Made by a program: the position numbers and the translations under genes. This document shows positions 46,687 to 58,147 of a stretch of 64,000 nucleotides of DNA, in pieces. The notes below the pieces were generated by a model, which was not told the DNA's origin, ran no database searches, and was given only the letters and a program-made list of their open reading frames with translations. Source of the stretch: Branchiostoma floridae (lineage: Eukaryota > Chordata > Leptocardii > Amphioxiformes > Branchiostomatidae); assembly GCF_000003815.2 (NCBI RefSeq), contig NC_049986.1:15269811-15333810 (forward strand), read 5' to 3'. Position 1 is the stretch's first letter. The number at the start of each line of letters is the position of its first letter.

Positions 46687-49600
46687 ATGGAGAGTATCCT
46701 GGGGAAGTTGTTGAACTTGACTACTTTGATGATGGGACTTACCGAGGCAGAGGAGTGCAGGGACAACTGCTCTGAACATGGCGTCTGCTATGAGGGGAGG
46801 TGTATCTGTGATGTAAGCAAAACTGATTTGATATTGTTACAGTGTTGGTGTATCAATGCTTGCCTCCACCAGCTTTCTGAGGGGTGATTGATGATTTAGA
46901 CAATGGCAAGAGTAAATCTGAGTGAATAATGTGGCTAGGGCTGAGACTGAAAGTGAGACCATAGTAGGGGAACGGATTCCTCTTGGAACTGCACGGGCAA
47001 ATGATACCCAATGGTGGTTAAACTCGTCTTGACAATTATTCTCACTGTCGCTATTTTTCAGCCAGCACAATTAGTCTATGGGGATTGTAACAACCTCAAG
47101 TGTGGGAGAAGCAATTGTCTTTCATTTGAATGTGAATTGAGAAAAACAGAGATTAAAGTTTTACAGGACAGTAGCACACTTTTCAAGGATATTAGAATTA
47201 TACTTGACCAAAACTAAGAAAAAGCACAATGTATGGTAAATGGTATAACGTTACCTGTCTGTACATGTATGCCATATTTAAGTCATTCAACATTCTTTTC
47301 CTGCATGAAACGAAATTGTATGAATTTTATCCACTGTTATTAGGTACAGTTTACAGGGGAGGCCTGTGATGAGAGTAACATGAGTTACTTCATTGGCTTC
47401 GGCTTCGTCTTCTACTTTCTCGTCCTGGTGTCAAGTACACAGCTGGTAAGACTTCTTCATTTGTCAGATATATACTAGTCCTTACCTGAGACCTTAGGTC
47501 CTCCCGTGCCGTAAGGCATATTGGGCAGCAAGTTTGCATTGACCTCTGTTGGTTGCAGTGAACTCTGCCTGTCCCCAAGTGATGTTGGCTCTTTTCAGGT
47601 CTTCATATACTAGTAGCATGTCTTATAAATGACTTGATGTCCTGCCTTCCAACTCACAAAAATTTAAAAGCCCCACCACATTTCAACCTGTTACCAGATA
47701 CACAGTTAAGTTTGAAATGTGTTATGAACATGTATGCCAAGTGGAAAGCAGTGTGTGTAATGGGGTGAAGTCTGCCATCTCTGATTGCCTTGTTTGATGT
47801 TGTTTTTAAGGTCCTGTGTGTGCGGTCGGAGTTCCAGCGTCAGAAGGAGCCGTCCCTGTTTAAAGCCTGTAAGATGACCACACAGAAGATGCTGTACTTA
47901 CTCACACTGCTGGCAGCCGCCTCCAGGGCTGCATACTTTACTGCACAGGTATTTGTGAAGAAAATTTGTGTTTGGCTCAAACAAAATTAGTTTGCCTAAT
48001 GAGACTGAGAGCCTCGTTCCCTAACTACACTTTTTTACTACAAGTACAAAGATTGGGCTCATGTTACAAAGAAAAGTGCTTTTAATTAATCTTATTAGCC
48101 TTGGACAATTCAATAAGTTTGTTATTGTCCTGCCTTTTCCTCCATTACCAGTAGGTAATGACATTGTTGACTGGAGTCTTTTAAATGTTTTCATTGTAGT
48201 TGGAATTTTCCTACACATTCCTGCAATGCTAGGGATTTCAAAGGGTTGATTTTGTGTTGATACCCAAAATGAGTAACCCAAAATGAAAGGGTTTATTTCA
48301 ACCGTATACTATAAGTAACTCTTAGATAGATCACATCAAGAAAGGAAGACAAACATTATGTAATTTATGTAAAGTATTACAAAAAGTCACAAGTTTAGAT
48401 CACAGGGAAAAATTGCAGTACTGTATTTGTTATAGTTCTTATAAGACAGTAGCCCGCAGTTTACAATGTCCAATTGCAAGGAATACAAGCCTTTGTAGTA
48501 GGGTACCATTAAACATTAATCATGTGTCGCAATCGGCAGAGTGTTGGGCTCAGGCCCAAGAGGTCCTGAGGTCGAGCCCTGCTTTGCCACCGATCTTGTG
48601 TCCTTGGGAAAGGCACTTTACACGACTTTCCTCACTTCACTCAGGTGAAAAAGTAGTTTGTACCTAGCTTCAGCTAGGGCCGTCCCTTGGATAGGACATT
48701 AAATGGAGGTCCTGTGTTTGGGAAGAACCACACCGCAAGCACGAAAAAGAACCCACCACACTTATTGAAAAGAGTAGAGGACCTTCAATAAGTGTGGTGT
48801 GAGTGGATCAAACCTTACAGTCGGTATATAGGCTACAAAGTCTTTAGCAAGTTGAAGTTGGTAGCCTCAAACAAAAGATGAAGAAGAAGAACTGTTACAT
48901 TAGGTGCATCAATAATATTAGAAAGGTGGGATTGAAACCCTTAACTTTCTGGTTCAGGAATGGATCACTAGCTGCTCAAAGTTCGATGTTGTTTACATTT
49001 GCCCCGTAATCCAGACAGTCAGAAAATATTTATCCTTACCTCGTGATATCTGCTGCAGGCAAAGTCAACAAACCTAAGTTTAAACAAGGAGGTTAAGATA
49101 CTTTTGATTTGAACATAGTTGCTTCAAGTTGGTAGAATAATATTCTGCATAGGGTGCATCATGTTTGTTCAGGGCTAGCAGAGTTTGCAGAAAAAATATC
49201 AACAACCTTCAATCTGACCAACTTAAAGATACAGTCTCTGAGTCACAAATCACATATTGCAGAACACACTCACAGAATTTTAATGGCATGTATATCTGTA
49301 TGCTAAAATTTAGTTTTGTGTGAAAGTTTGAGTTTGCCTCCATCTTTAACCATCTCCCTGTTACCTAACCCTGTAACTACAGATTTGGTTCAAAAGGCTA
49401 CCTCAATAGTGTGCAGCTTTTAAGGAAGTGGAAAATCTGTACACCTTTTAGGCAAACAAGTTTGTTCCTAAGTAGTAACATGCCATTACACATACTTGGT
49501 TTTCACTGAACCAAATCTCTTGTAAATTGTTCTTACTGGTGCTGTTTTAACAAACTTAAGTAGGATTACAAGTGATGAAGTGCAATGTCAAGAAAAATGT

Positions 49601-52600
49601 TCGTAGGAAGGCTTTCTCCAGTTTTAATGAACATTTTTTTGTGCCATTTTATCTTTGTTTGCAAGCCAATGTTGTTAATTTTTGCTGATAAATCTGTCGG
49701 TTTGAGCTTTACAAAAATAATTTAATTTCGTGTCTTGAAGTTGATTTTTTTTCAGTTGGACAAGATGAAAGTTTTGTCCCAACAAAAGAAATTCCATCAT
49801 AAGATGGAAGGACAGGTCCAAGAGACATCCTTGGTTTTCACTTCTTTAAAATCAGAAATGGACATGTAAAATAAATGTTTGCCATGACTGACATTTTTGT
49901 TTTTGTGTTTCAGGAGTACATTCCCATCCAGTGGGCCCTGAACCTCATGAGTGCGTACTACCCACTTCTCATCACCGGGAGTTCACTGGTCGTCTGTGTC
50001 TGGGCTGAGGTCAGTAGAACATGCACTAAGGTTTTTTTAACACACTTGAATGTCATTATCTTTTGGAGTCTTCTAGGACTTTGGAAGTGTTGCATTCACT
50101 GTGCAACGTATTGATCTCTGTCTCGTTTGTGCTTCTGTATAGCCAGCTACATGTATGTGTGTAATTAGTACCTTTCACCTCGCAGAGGATAGCTCGTACT
50201 TAAACTCGGGAGGGTGTAAATGGTGATAAAATAACACTTTTTAGATACGTTTAGACAGCAGATCCCTTTCACAAAAACGGCTGTCAACATTTATTGTCTA
50301 TAGAATGACCAGAAATGGCTACTGTCTAAAACATGTGATTTTATCCCCTACTTACATAATACTGATTCTGCATCAGATTCTGTCCGTAGCAGCACTTGTG
50401 AACATGTTACAAGTCAACCTTAGGTACTCAAAAATCACTGTTTTAAAGTTGATGTTTGTATGCAACAGTACAAAGTATCTAATGTTGATGTTTTTATTTA
50501 ATTTTACAGACATTCCATGTGAAGGATGTTCCATGCGACCGCCCACGGTTCCTGACCAAGTCCTTCGCAGCCTTTGTCGTGTTCAACGCCTTCGTGTACA
50601 TTCTTCTCATCATGCAGTTTGTGCTGTCAGAAGTTGTGGACCATTCTATGGAGGTACATGTAGGGGCTCGTAATGCTAGTTCACCTTTATTCATGTAGTA
50701 ACCAATTTCCATTGTTTTGAAATGCAGGGTGTTAAGGGATAGCTGCTATATTTTAAAATTTTACAATTTGAAACCATTGCCTATCAACCTCATATCCCTA
50801 AATACTCCATTTTTTAAAACAATGGATATAGGTTACCCTGCGGATAAAGGTGAACTAGCGTTGCATTTGATGTGTTGGTATGCATGGAGTCAAATAAGTA
50901 CTGATACATTTTGATTAAGGAGGTCTTGTTAGCCATTTTCGAAAAAAATTTTTTTTGCCTTCCTCTTATTGAAATTTTTTAAAGAGGCTTACCTTTAATA
51001 TGTGAATGCCACTAACTCTTTGCAGGACTAGGAGACTGCAAATCTTTGCCAAAACTATGTAGTTTTTGTTCTCAGATCTTTACCCCTTTCGTTCTTGTAA
51101 CTTAAAGTTCTGGTTGGTGTTTTTCATGTTGTCAGTAGCTTGTAATATGCAAAGGAATAAAGGAATTTGATCCATCTTTTGATTTGAAGAATCTGTATAA
51201 AATTCTTAGAATTTCGTAGAATGCATACAGTCATCTACTGTATTACTATTGATAGTCTGTTGTTCTTTCACAACAGGAGTACCTGGTCAGCATATTCCAG
51301 TGCTGTTTTGGCATGCTGATGATTCTGGTCCTCATCTTCTTCCTCATCTATGGTGTGGAGATGTTTTTCAAGGTGAGACAATCTCACATGATATAAGCCC
51401 AAATCACCTTATGCTGTTATTAGTAGACACCAAGTACAGTATGGCCTTCAATAGAAAAGTATTGGTTTGCTATGCTGCTGTACTGACAGCTGCTATTAGG
51501 GGGCGCTAATTAGTGCTGAAGTTTTCATGTACATGTATCTCGCAGTTACATGTACTTGCAATTGATTAAAAGTCTAAATTCCAAAATATCGACAGATAAA
51601 ACAAAGTAAGATGTGATATTGGATTTCAATTTTTACAATACCTAGAATTTTGAATGGGTGATTTGAACATCTTTTGCTTTAATAAAAACATCTTGCAATT
51701 TGCCACTGGAGACTTTTCTGCATTTTTTTTTCACTTGATCGTTGTTCTGTATCGCAGGTGCATGGTGCTGATAGTATCACCCTTTGTTACAATACACTAG
51801 CTTCTCTTTCTGTATCTGTATAGCCTATAGTTATAACTGCCCTTCCGTCCAACACATCGGCTTCTCAGGTATGCAGTGCAACAGCAGGTGGTTACTACTA
51901 TATTACACTGATCATGACTTGCTCGTTGTTCTGGTAGGTGCATGGTGCGTTTGCGAGCCGTAACAACTCCCTGAACCTGACCCAGCTGCACATGTCTCGC
52001 CTGGGGCTGGTGTTCCAGGCCGGCCTGCAGCTCTTCACAGCCCTGCTGCTCATCATGGACATGATGGGCAAGATATGGAAGGACAGGTGGGAGGCAGACT
52101 TCTCTGTAATAGCCCTGTCTACATGCACGTAGCTGGTATATGTATCAGCCTTTGGCGCAACACACCAGCTTCTGTATCTGTATCTGTGTAGCCACTGTAA
52201 TTGCCCTTCAGCGTACATGTGTAACATACCGGCTTCTCAGGTATGTAGTGCAGCAGCAGCTGGTTAGATTACCCTGATTCGAATGACTTGTCACACCTAA
52301 CCTTTTGGCTTCACGTGCCCAGCAAGAGACTGCGACATTAGGTTTATATTATAACATTTTGAGCTTTTATCCATAACCCTGTTGTGTCCTCCTCTTCCTG
52401 CGCCCAGTGTTCCCCTGGTGAGTAACAACTACTACACCCTGACATTCCGCATTGTGGAGCTGGGGGTGGTGCTGTGGTTCCCCTGTGTGCTCTGGAACGT
52501 CACCAGGTAAGGACCCCAGCCCTTCTTATTGCAATCATGGCTAATATAATAAAACAAAAACCTTTCTCAGGTTTTTCATTCATTCCTAGACTTAAGAATA

Positions 52601-54676
52601 CTAAGTTTAGTGCCCTGGATATCTGTGTGACCAAATCCATACACAAAGCAAAAATATCTTAAAAGTACTTAAAGTAGATGAAACCCTAGTTTTCTTTCCT
52701 GGTCAAGGTTATGATTAGAAATGATTGAATGTTTATAAAGCAGAGCACAATGAATTTAAGCTAAAGTGCTTTACAGAAAGGCAGTATAATTCTATAAGTG
52801 TTTGTCATCTGAACCATTGTCTTTGTTGAATTGAAAGCCTTAATGCCAAATATAATATTAAAAAAAATCAACTTTTTGTCCACCTCTAGCCCTGAGCAGC
52901 TCTGGATCCTGAACCCAAAACAACTGCTGAAGAAACGGGACTTGGAGCAAGTTGAGGTAATGAAATGTCCTCCCTGAAAATGTCTTTATCCAATTTCTTG
53001 GTTCTCAAATTTCAATCTAAGATTCGTTTTCCTTGAACTTTTTTCCTATCATTCTCCTCATGTAGCCCACTGAGACAGACAGCCTCCTACACCACCGTAA
53101 CATCCCCAAATACCACGCCACCGACGATAGCGCCCAGAATGAGGAAACCGAGGAGTCCGAGCCTCGCGAGTGTTGGATCTGCTATGATCCGGACAAAACA
53201 GACGCTGGTGAGATGATCCAGCCATGTAACTGTAAGGGAGATGTGTCTGCTGTTCACCATGACTGTCTGAAGAGATGGCTCGCTGAGGTGAGTCAACAAA
53301 CTGTACATTTTATTTATTTATTTACCGTATTAAGGTTCTCCAATACAATGGAAGGTATAGTGGAACAGGTGTTTCTTGTTAGAAGACATCTTTTCAAGGC
53401 TATCATACCGAATTTGTGTGTAGTATGTTTGTTATCAAGAAATTGGAATGTATTACTCACATATTCATTCGTCATCTGCAATGACTTAATGCAATATAGA
53501 GACTTGGTCATGTTCTATAGACGTGTGAAAAGCATCATTATATGCCCGGTTGCAAGTTGCAAGGCCAAATGTTTGTTGCTGTAATTTTACATTTTCCCCC
53601 ACTTTCTCCAGTCTATGGGCAGTGGGTCTGCACCAAGATGCAAGGTTTGCAAAGAGAAGGTAAGAGCAATAAAGGTTACATAATAAAGTTACCCCTGGTT
53701 CTAGCTCAAGCCATCATCAGACACCAATAACTTTTACAATTACAATGTAAGTGTAAAAAGTAAAGTTGACACACTGTAATTTCAGCATCCTTGAAAAAAG
53801 ATGAGATGAGTTATGAATGAATAAAAAGAGACACAACCACAGCTTTATTTTGAAGTCTCTTTATTCAGTGACATACCAACCTGATGAAACTATTCACAGA
53901 TGAGTCATGAATGTACATAATCTCTGTGTCAAACCTGTCATTTTGTCCTGTAACAGTACCAGCTGCGGGAGGGCAGTGTGTGGCTCCCCTCCGCGGTGAC
54001 AGTCCGCCAGTGGCTCATCTTCAGCTTCATCCTGGTGGTCATGTCCGCTGGACCGTTCATTGTGTACCTGATTTTCCGAAGCTTTGCGTCTCCCGTGCCA
54101 AAGATTCTCGGGATTGGAGGAGTTGTACTTCTGGAGTACATCTGTTTGAAGTAAGTAGTCTTAATGAAGGTTACTTTGAGGTGCTTTGAGTAATTGATGT
54201 AGACTATAGATTGTGATAAAGATGAAAAGCAGATTGAAATTCTAAGACTACACTAGGGAAATGTCAGCTCTATGGTGAAGTACACTTTTTGAGTTTTGAT
54301 TCCACAGGTTATGAAAGAATCATCTTGTTTAAAAAAATGGTCTTTGTGTGTTTTTTTACATGCTTAATTAGAAATACCATTGGGTCATACTGTCTGGCAA
54401 TTTATCAGTGTTACTAGAGACAAAATTTAATGAATCCAAAGAAAAAATGACTGCTTTTAAATGAAAGTTTGTTTCTGTGTGCTCTTTAGGCTGCTTGGGT
54501 TCAACTGCCTGACTGTGTACCAGCAAGCCAGACTGTCAGCCCTGAGGATTCTGGGAAGGCCTGTTCCTGCCCACAGTTGTGTTCCACGGAGGGAGAATTC
54601 TGAAGACAGAAGCTCAGAACCACATCAGAACATTGTGGTGGTGGAGGCAGAGGTGCATGTCGGAAACCATGTCTGA
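46687..54676 (+). CDS. Multi-pass membrane RING-CH protein with EGF-like module
   Basis: Thirteen in-phase exons: 46687-46812, 47344-47445, 47811-47948, 49914-50009, 50510-50653, 51277-51372, 51938-52086, 52408-52506, 52890-52956, 53066-53287, 53612-53659, 53957-54150, 54490-54676; 555 residues. Residues 20-55 form a six-cysteine EGF-like module (CSEHGVCYEGRCICD then FTGEACD). About six to seven membrane segments span 55-320. Residues 375-426 are a RING-CH (C4HC3) finger: CWIC, CNC, HHDC, then CKVC. One or two membrane segments follow, then a polar tail. RING-CH proteins (MARCH family) are membrane E3 ligases that ubiquitinate other membrane proteins. The many N-terminal membrane spans plus an extracellular EGF module are not the usual MARCH layout; the first spans loosely resemble the TOM1/GPR137 type. 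The ATG choice is moderate: a 5' UTR exon probably starts near 46546. Confidence 0.88.
48523..48890 (+). mobile_element. tRNA-derived SINE
   Basis: About 370 bp in an intron of the RING-CH gene. The head (48523-48590) resembles a tRNA, with a B-box-like GAGGTCGAGCCC. The body holds a 14-bp perfect hairpin (48754-48767 with 48784-48797), and the 3' end is a simple GAAGAAGAAGAA tail. No coding capacity. Confidence 0.7.
49740..49835 (-). repeat. Dispersed repeat family A, copy 3
   Basis: Read on the minus strand it gives GGATGTCTCTTGGACC, CCATCTTATGATGGAATTTC and TTGTTGGGACAAAAC, matching the copies at 2273 and 39692. Confidence 0.5.
50672..50862. mobile_element. Fold-back MITE, 190 bp
   Basis: In an intron of the RING-CH gene. 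GCTAGTTCACCTTTAT (50675-50690) is inverted at 50844-50859, and the similarity continues inward for about 45 bp (GTAACC-ATATCCATTGTTTT). The centre has a second inverted pair (AGGGATA against TATCCCT). Confidence 0.8.
51733..51900 (+). other. Relic of a duplicated exon 7 unit
   Basis: CTTGATCGTTGTTCTG-ATCGCAG-GTGCATGGTGC (51733-51768) repeats the acceptor and first 11 coding bases of RING-CH exon 7 (51916-51948). The sequence after it (TTCTGTATCTGTATAGCC, GGCTTCTCAGGTATG-AGTGCA-CAGCAG) repeats that downstream of exon 7 (52165-52260). This suggests a tandem duplication in which the upstream exon body was lost. Confidence 0.65.
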
Positions 54677-57428
54677 GAGTTTCATGTGTCATCATATTGA
54701 ATCAATTACAAAAGCACAGTAACGCTAGTTACATGTACCATAATATGTGTGAAGCATAACAAAACTCCTCCCCTTTGAATATCAATTTTAATGTGCCACT
54801 CTATCGTATGATCACGCATCAGCGTAAAGCATATTTTGTGCAAGAAGCAATCTCTGTAAACAAAAAAGGTGCAATCTGGTGTGGTTGATTAACAGTGCAC
54901 CCAGTATATGAATTGAGCAATTGGGAAACACCACTTCAGTTCTAGATTTTATATGCTTGCGTTTTCTCTTTCAAGAGCAGCTTTTTTAACTATTGTTCAA
55001 GTTTTTTGTCATAATCATTTGAAGCTTTTAAAAAAAATCTTATATTTGTGCAGCTAGTAGAGAGTTTACTAAGTGAGTGAGTTAGCTGATGAGCAAGCTA
55101 TTTTATTAAAGGTAATTTAAGATGAGTAGGAAGATGAATGAAGAAATGATTACTGCGTTGTTGCAAACTTTCTAGATTTTCTACTTTGCTATGGACATTT
55201 GGTTTGGTGTAGCTGCATGCTTATGTCCGATGTTGAATGATTGCTGCTCTTTACTTGCAAGATTTGTTGGTTGACATCATTGTCAACTTCTTAGGTTAGT
55301 ATCATATCTTATTTCTTCAGGGATCCAAATTCTTATTACATTCTTTGGTAGATGAGACCAAATTTCAAATTTGCTGCTGAGCCTAATAGATGTATAAACA
55401 ACCATTCCATTTGTTTGGATGTGCGCAGTTTAATTTAAAGCAATGCAGTACCAATGCAATACCTGATATGTTGCTACTCCAGTATGGCAATAGCACTTCA
55501 GATTGTACAGTGTAGATTTGTAGATACATGTGAATACTTGGTAAAAATATGAGAAAGAAAGAAAAGCAGCACAGAAAAGTTGTGTCAATATTTAAGATGA
55601 TTCAACCAGATTTTTGATAGAAGATAGAATGATTAAAGCTTGTACATGAGTGATACTAACTAGCAAGACATGCTAATGATTTAATGTGAGGTTGATTCAA
55701 GAATCTTGAGGGAGTGAAACTAGTATCAATTGAGGAGCAGATGTTTGACTTTTACAATGAGTCTTAAGAAAAATACATCTGATTGTTAGACATGACAACC
55801 TTTATATAGGAAAGTCAAAACTTCAATACACTTAATTCTTTAAAGAAATGATACAACAGTGTATGATATGTTAAGCTGCAGTTGATGTTAGCTGCACTGC
55901 CGTTACATTATAGAGTTAAGTTACTTCTCTTCTTGTTGCACAGGACTTTCCGAGTGTGTTTATCTCAGGCACACACTACTCTGTAGACTGACTGTATGTT
56001 GCAGATTTGCACTATTTCTTGAAGGAATGATGTATTAACAGAATCATTCAGATTGTATTCATATCTTCCTACCGCATCATATGTGCACTTCATTCATAGA
56101 TGATTATTGTCAGAATGATAATGACATACTAGATGTAGTGAAAATTTGCTGAAAATAGTTTAAATTTTCATACATAAGATGTTGTTTTCTATGTTTAGAC
56201 ATTAGTTGAGGACTATCAAATGATACTTAATGTCTTGATTTTTTGAACAAGGTGCAATGTCACATGAAGTCGACGGAATTCTTAGCTGCTCTTTAGAGGT
56301 AAAAGGAAAGGATAGTTTTTAAGGTGGTATGAAGTCCACTTGCTTTTTTTCTGTTTAGATTTTGATGATTTTGGGTAGAGAAAATGAATGTATTTGGTAA
56401 CAGAAATATGTCTCAGTACTTCATGATCAAAAATATCATCAACGAAAATTGATCAACTGTAAGGAAATCTCAATGTATAGATAACTAGCAATGGAACAAA
56501 GGAGGGAACAAAGATGTTGCTATTCTGATGATTATTTTCATTTTGAACGCGAGATATATAAGAGAGATTTACATACATTATAAGTGACCACACAATTCTA
56601 GTTGCCAACTGTAACAAAAGGGAAAGAATGTACATGTAGTCAGAAACATTACATGATTCTGAACTACAAGTGCTTAATGTTTTAACCTGGTAAAATCTAA
56701 TGTCAACAGGGCCTTCTATCTAAAAATGTATGGAAGAAAGTTAGATGGCTAAAGACTAGGCACTTACACTTTTGGTGTTGTACAAGCTGTACCGTGATGA
56801 TGCCAAGACAATGTGAAGATGGGTGTAGATTATCTAAATTGTGCTGCTACGTATGAACTCTATTCAACTGTCAGTATTTTGGAATCAATACAGGAACTAC
56901 TGATGTGTTACTGTAACGAACAGATTCTTAGGTCTGTTGCAATATCTAGGATTTGGGAAGAAAAGCTGCTCCATACGAAAGGTTTATGATATATCCAAAT
57001 ATTGCTTTAAGATTTTAATTATTTTATTGATTTTGAATTGGTCACGTAACATAATAAGTTGCAGTCCTTTTGTGATTATCAATGGAAAGGTAATATACTT
57101 GTAATTTATCAAAATGTTGCTTTGAAAATCATTCATTCAACCATTTATTGATGCAGAATTGATCATGTAATGTAATTCAAAGTATGCTGCAGCATATGAT
57201 TAACTAATGATAGTACTTAAGGATTGATTATTACAAAAATAAGCAATGTCAGTATCCACAACATGGACTTAACGTAAAACCTATCTCTCAGTCTTTTAAT
57301 AGACGAGTTCATGTTCATGTAATTTAAGGAGATCCTCAGTCTGTACTTGCTACCAGGGCTAGCCTTTTTAGCAGCCTTTGAGTGATGTCTGGCTACCCTG
57401 GCCTGGTCAATCAAACCCATGAAATAAA
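54677..57428 (+). other. Long 3' UTR of the RING-CH gene
   Basis: About 2.7 kb of AT-rich sequence without exons or clear mobile elements, ending at an AATAAA (57423-57428) shortly before the convergent TTC16 3' end. Assigned as 3' UTR by position only; earlier poly(A) sites are possible. Confidence 0.45.
57423..57428 (+). promoter_or_regulatory. Poly(A) signal AATAAA, RING-CH gene
   Basis: Canonical hexamer, last plausible one on the plus strand before the opposing TTC16 signal. Confidence 0.5.
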
Positions 57429-57551
57429 GCTATGGTGATTTTAGGAATGTTTTGTAAAATGTGTCTCTGGAAAGACTGTGAGATGACTTTACAAAGTAAG
57501 TAATTGTCTAATGTTAAAACAGAATACTCGTAGTATAGGGAAAGTTAGAGT

Positions 57552-57557
57552 TTTATT
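57552..57557 (-). promoter_or_regulatory. Poly(A) signal AATAAA, TTC16
   Basis: TTTATT on plus, AATAAA on minus, about 590 bp after the TTC16 stop codon. Confidence 0.45.
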
Positions 57558-58147
57558 CAATGAAAGCAACAGCCAGTGGCCATTTGAAAGTATCTGACAA
57601 TGACAACATGGTAGCTAATATCAGACATACACAATATATAACAATATACAGTCATACATGTATGTTACATGCTGTAACTTAAAATTCTTACCAGCACAAG
57701 GCTTAAAGCCAGAAATATTCACATCATAAAAGATAATTGGACACTTAGTGCTATTCAACAGTCATGTACATAATATTAGTTACATCAACAAAATGATATG
57801 TCAATTTTGTGTCCCACTAATTGTGATAGTTGAGGTATTAATGGCATACCACATATATGATTAGGAAAGTGCAAAAATTATTCTACATTTTCAAACACTC
57901 AAATAATCTGTCTTCTGCTTGTTGGAAATTATAAGTAGCAGGGAAACACTAGTATATATTATTGTTCATCAGAATATTGAATGCTAATAGTGCCCTCATC
58001 CTTTACTGTAGCAGCTCTGGAGGACCTAACAATTGCCATTCAAATTATGGCACTACTGGCATTTGTTTGTAGTTTTGGGCCTATACAACTGTACAAAACC
58101 AATCTCTTTAAAACAACTTTTAAGTCAATTAGCTGTTCTTGTGTTTT

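Noticed and set aside
48523-48590. Functional tRNA gene
   Set aside because: It lacks a proper cloverleaf and anticodon arm and continues into a 300-bp body with a simple-repeat tail, as a SINE does.
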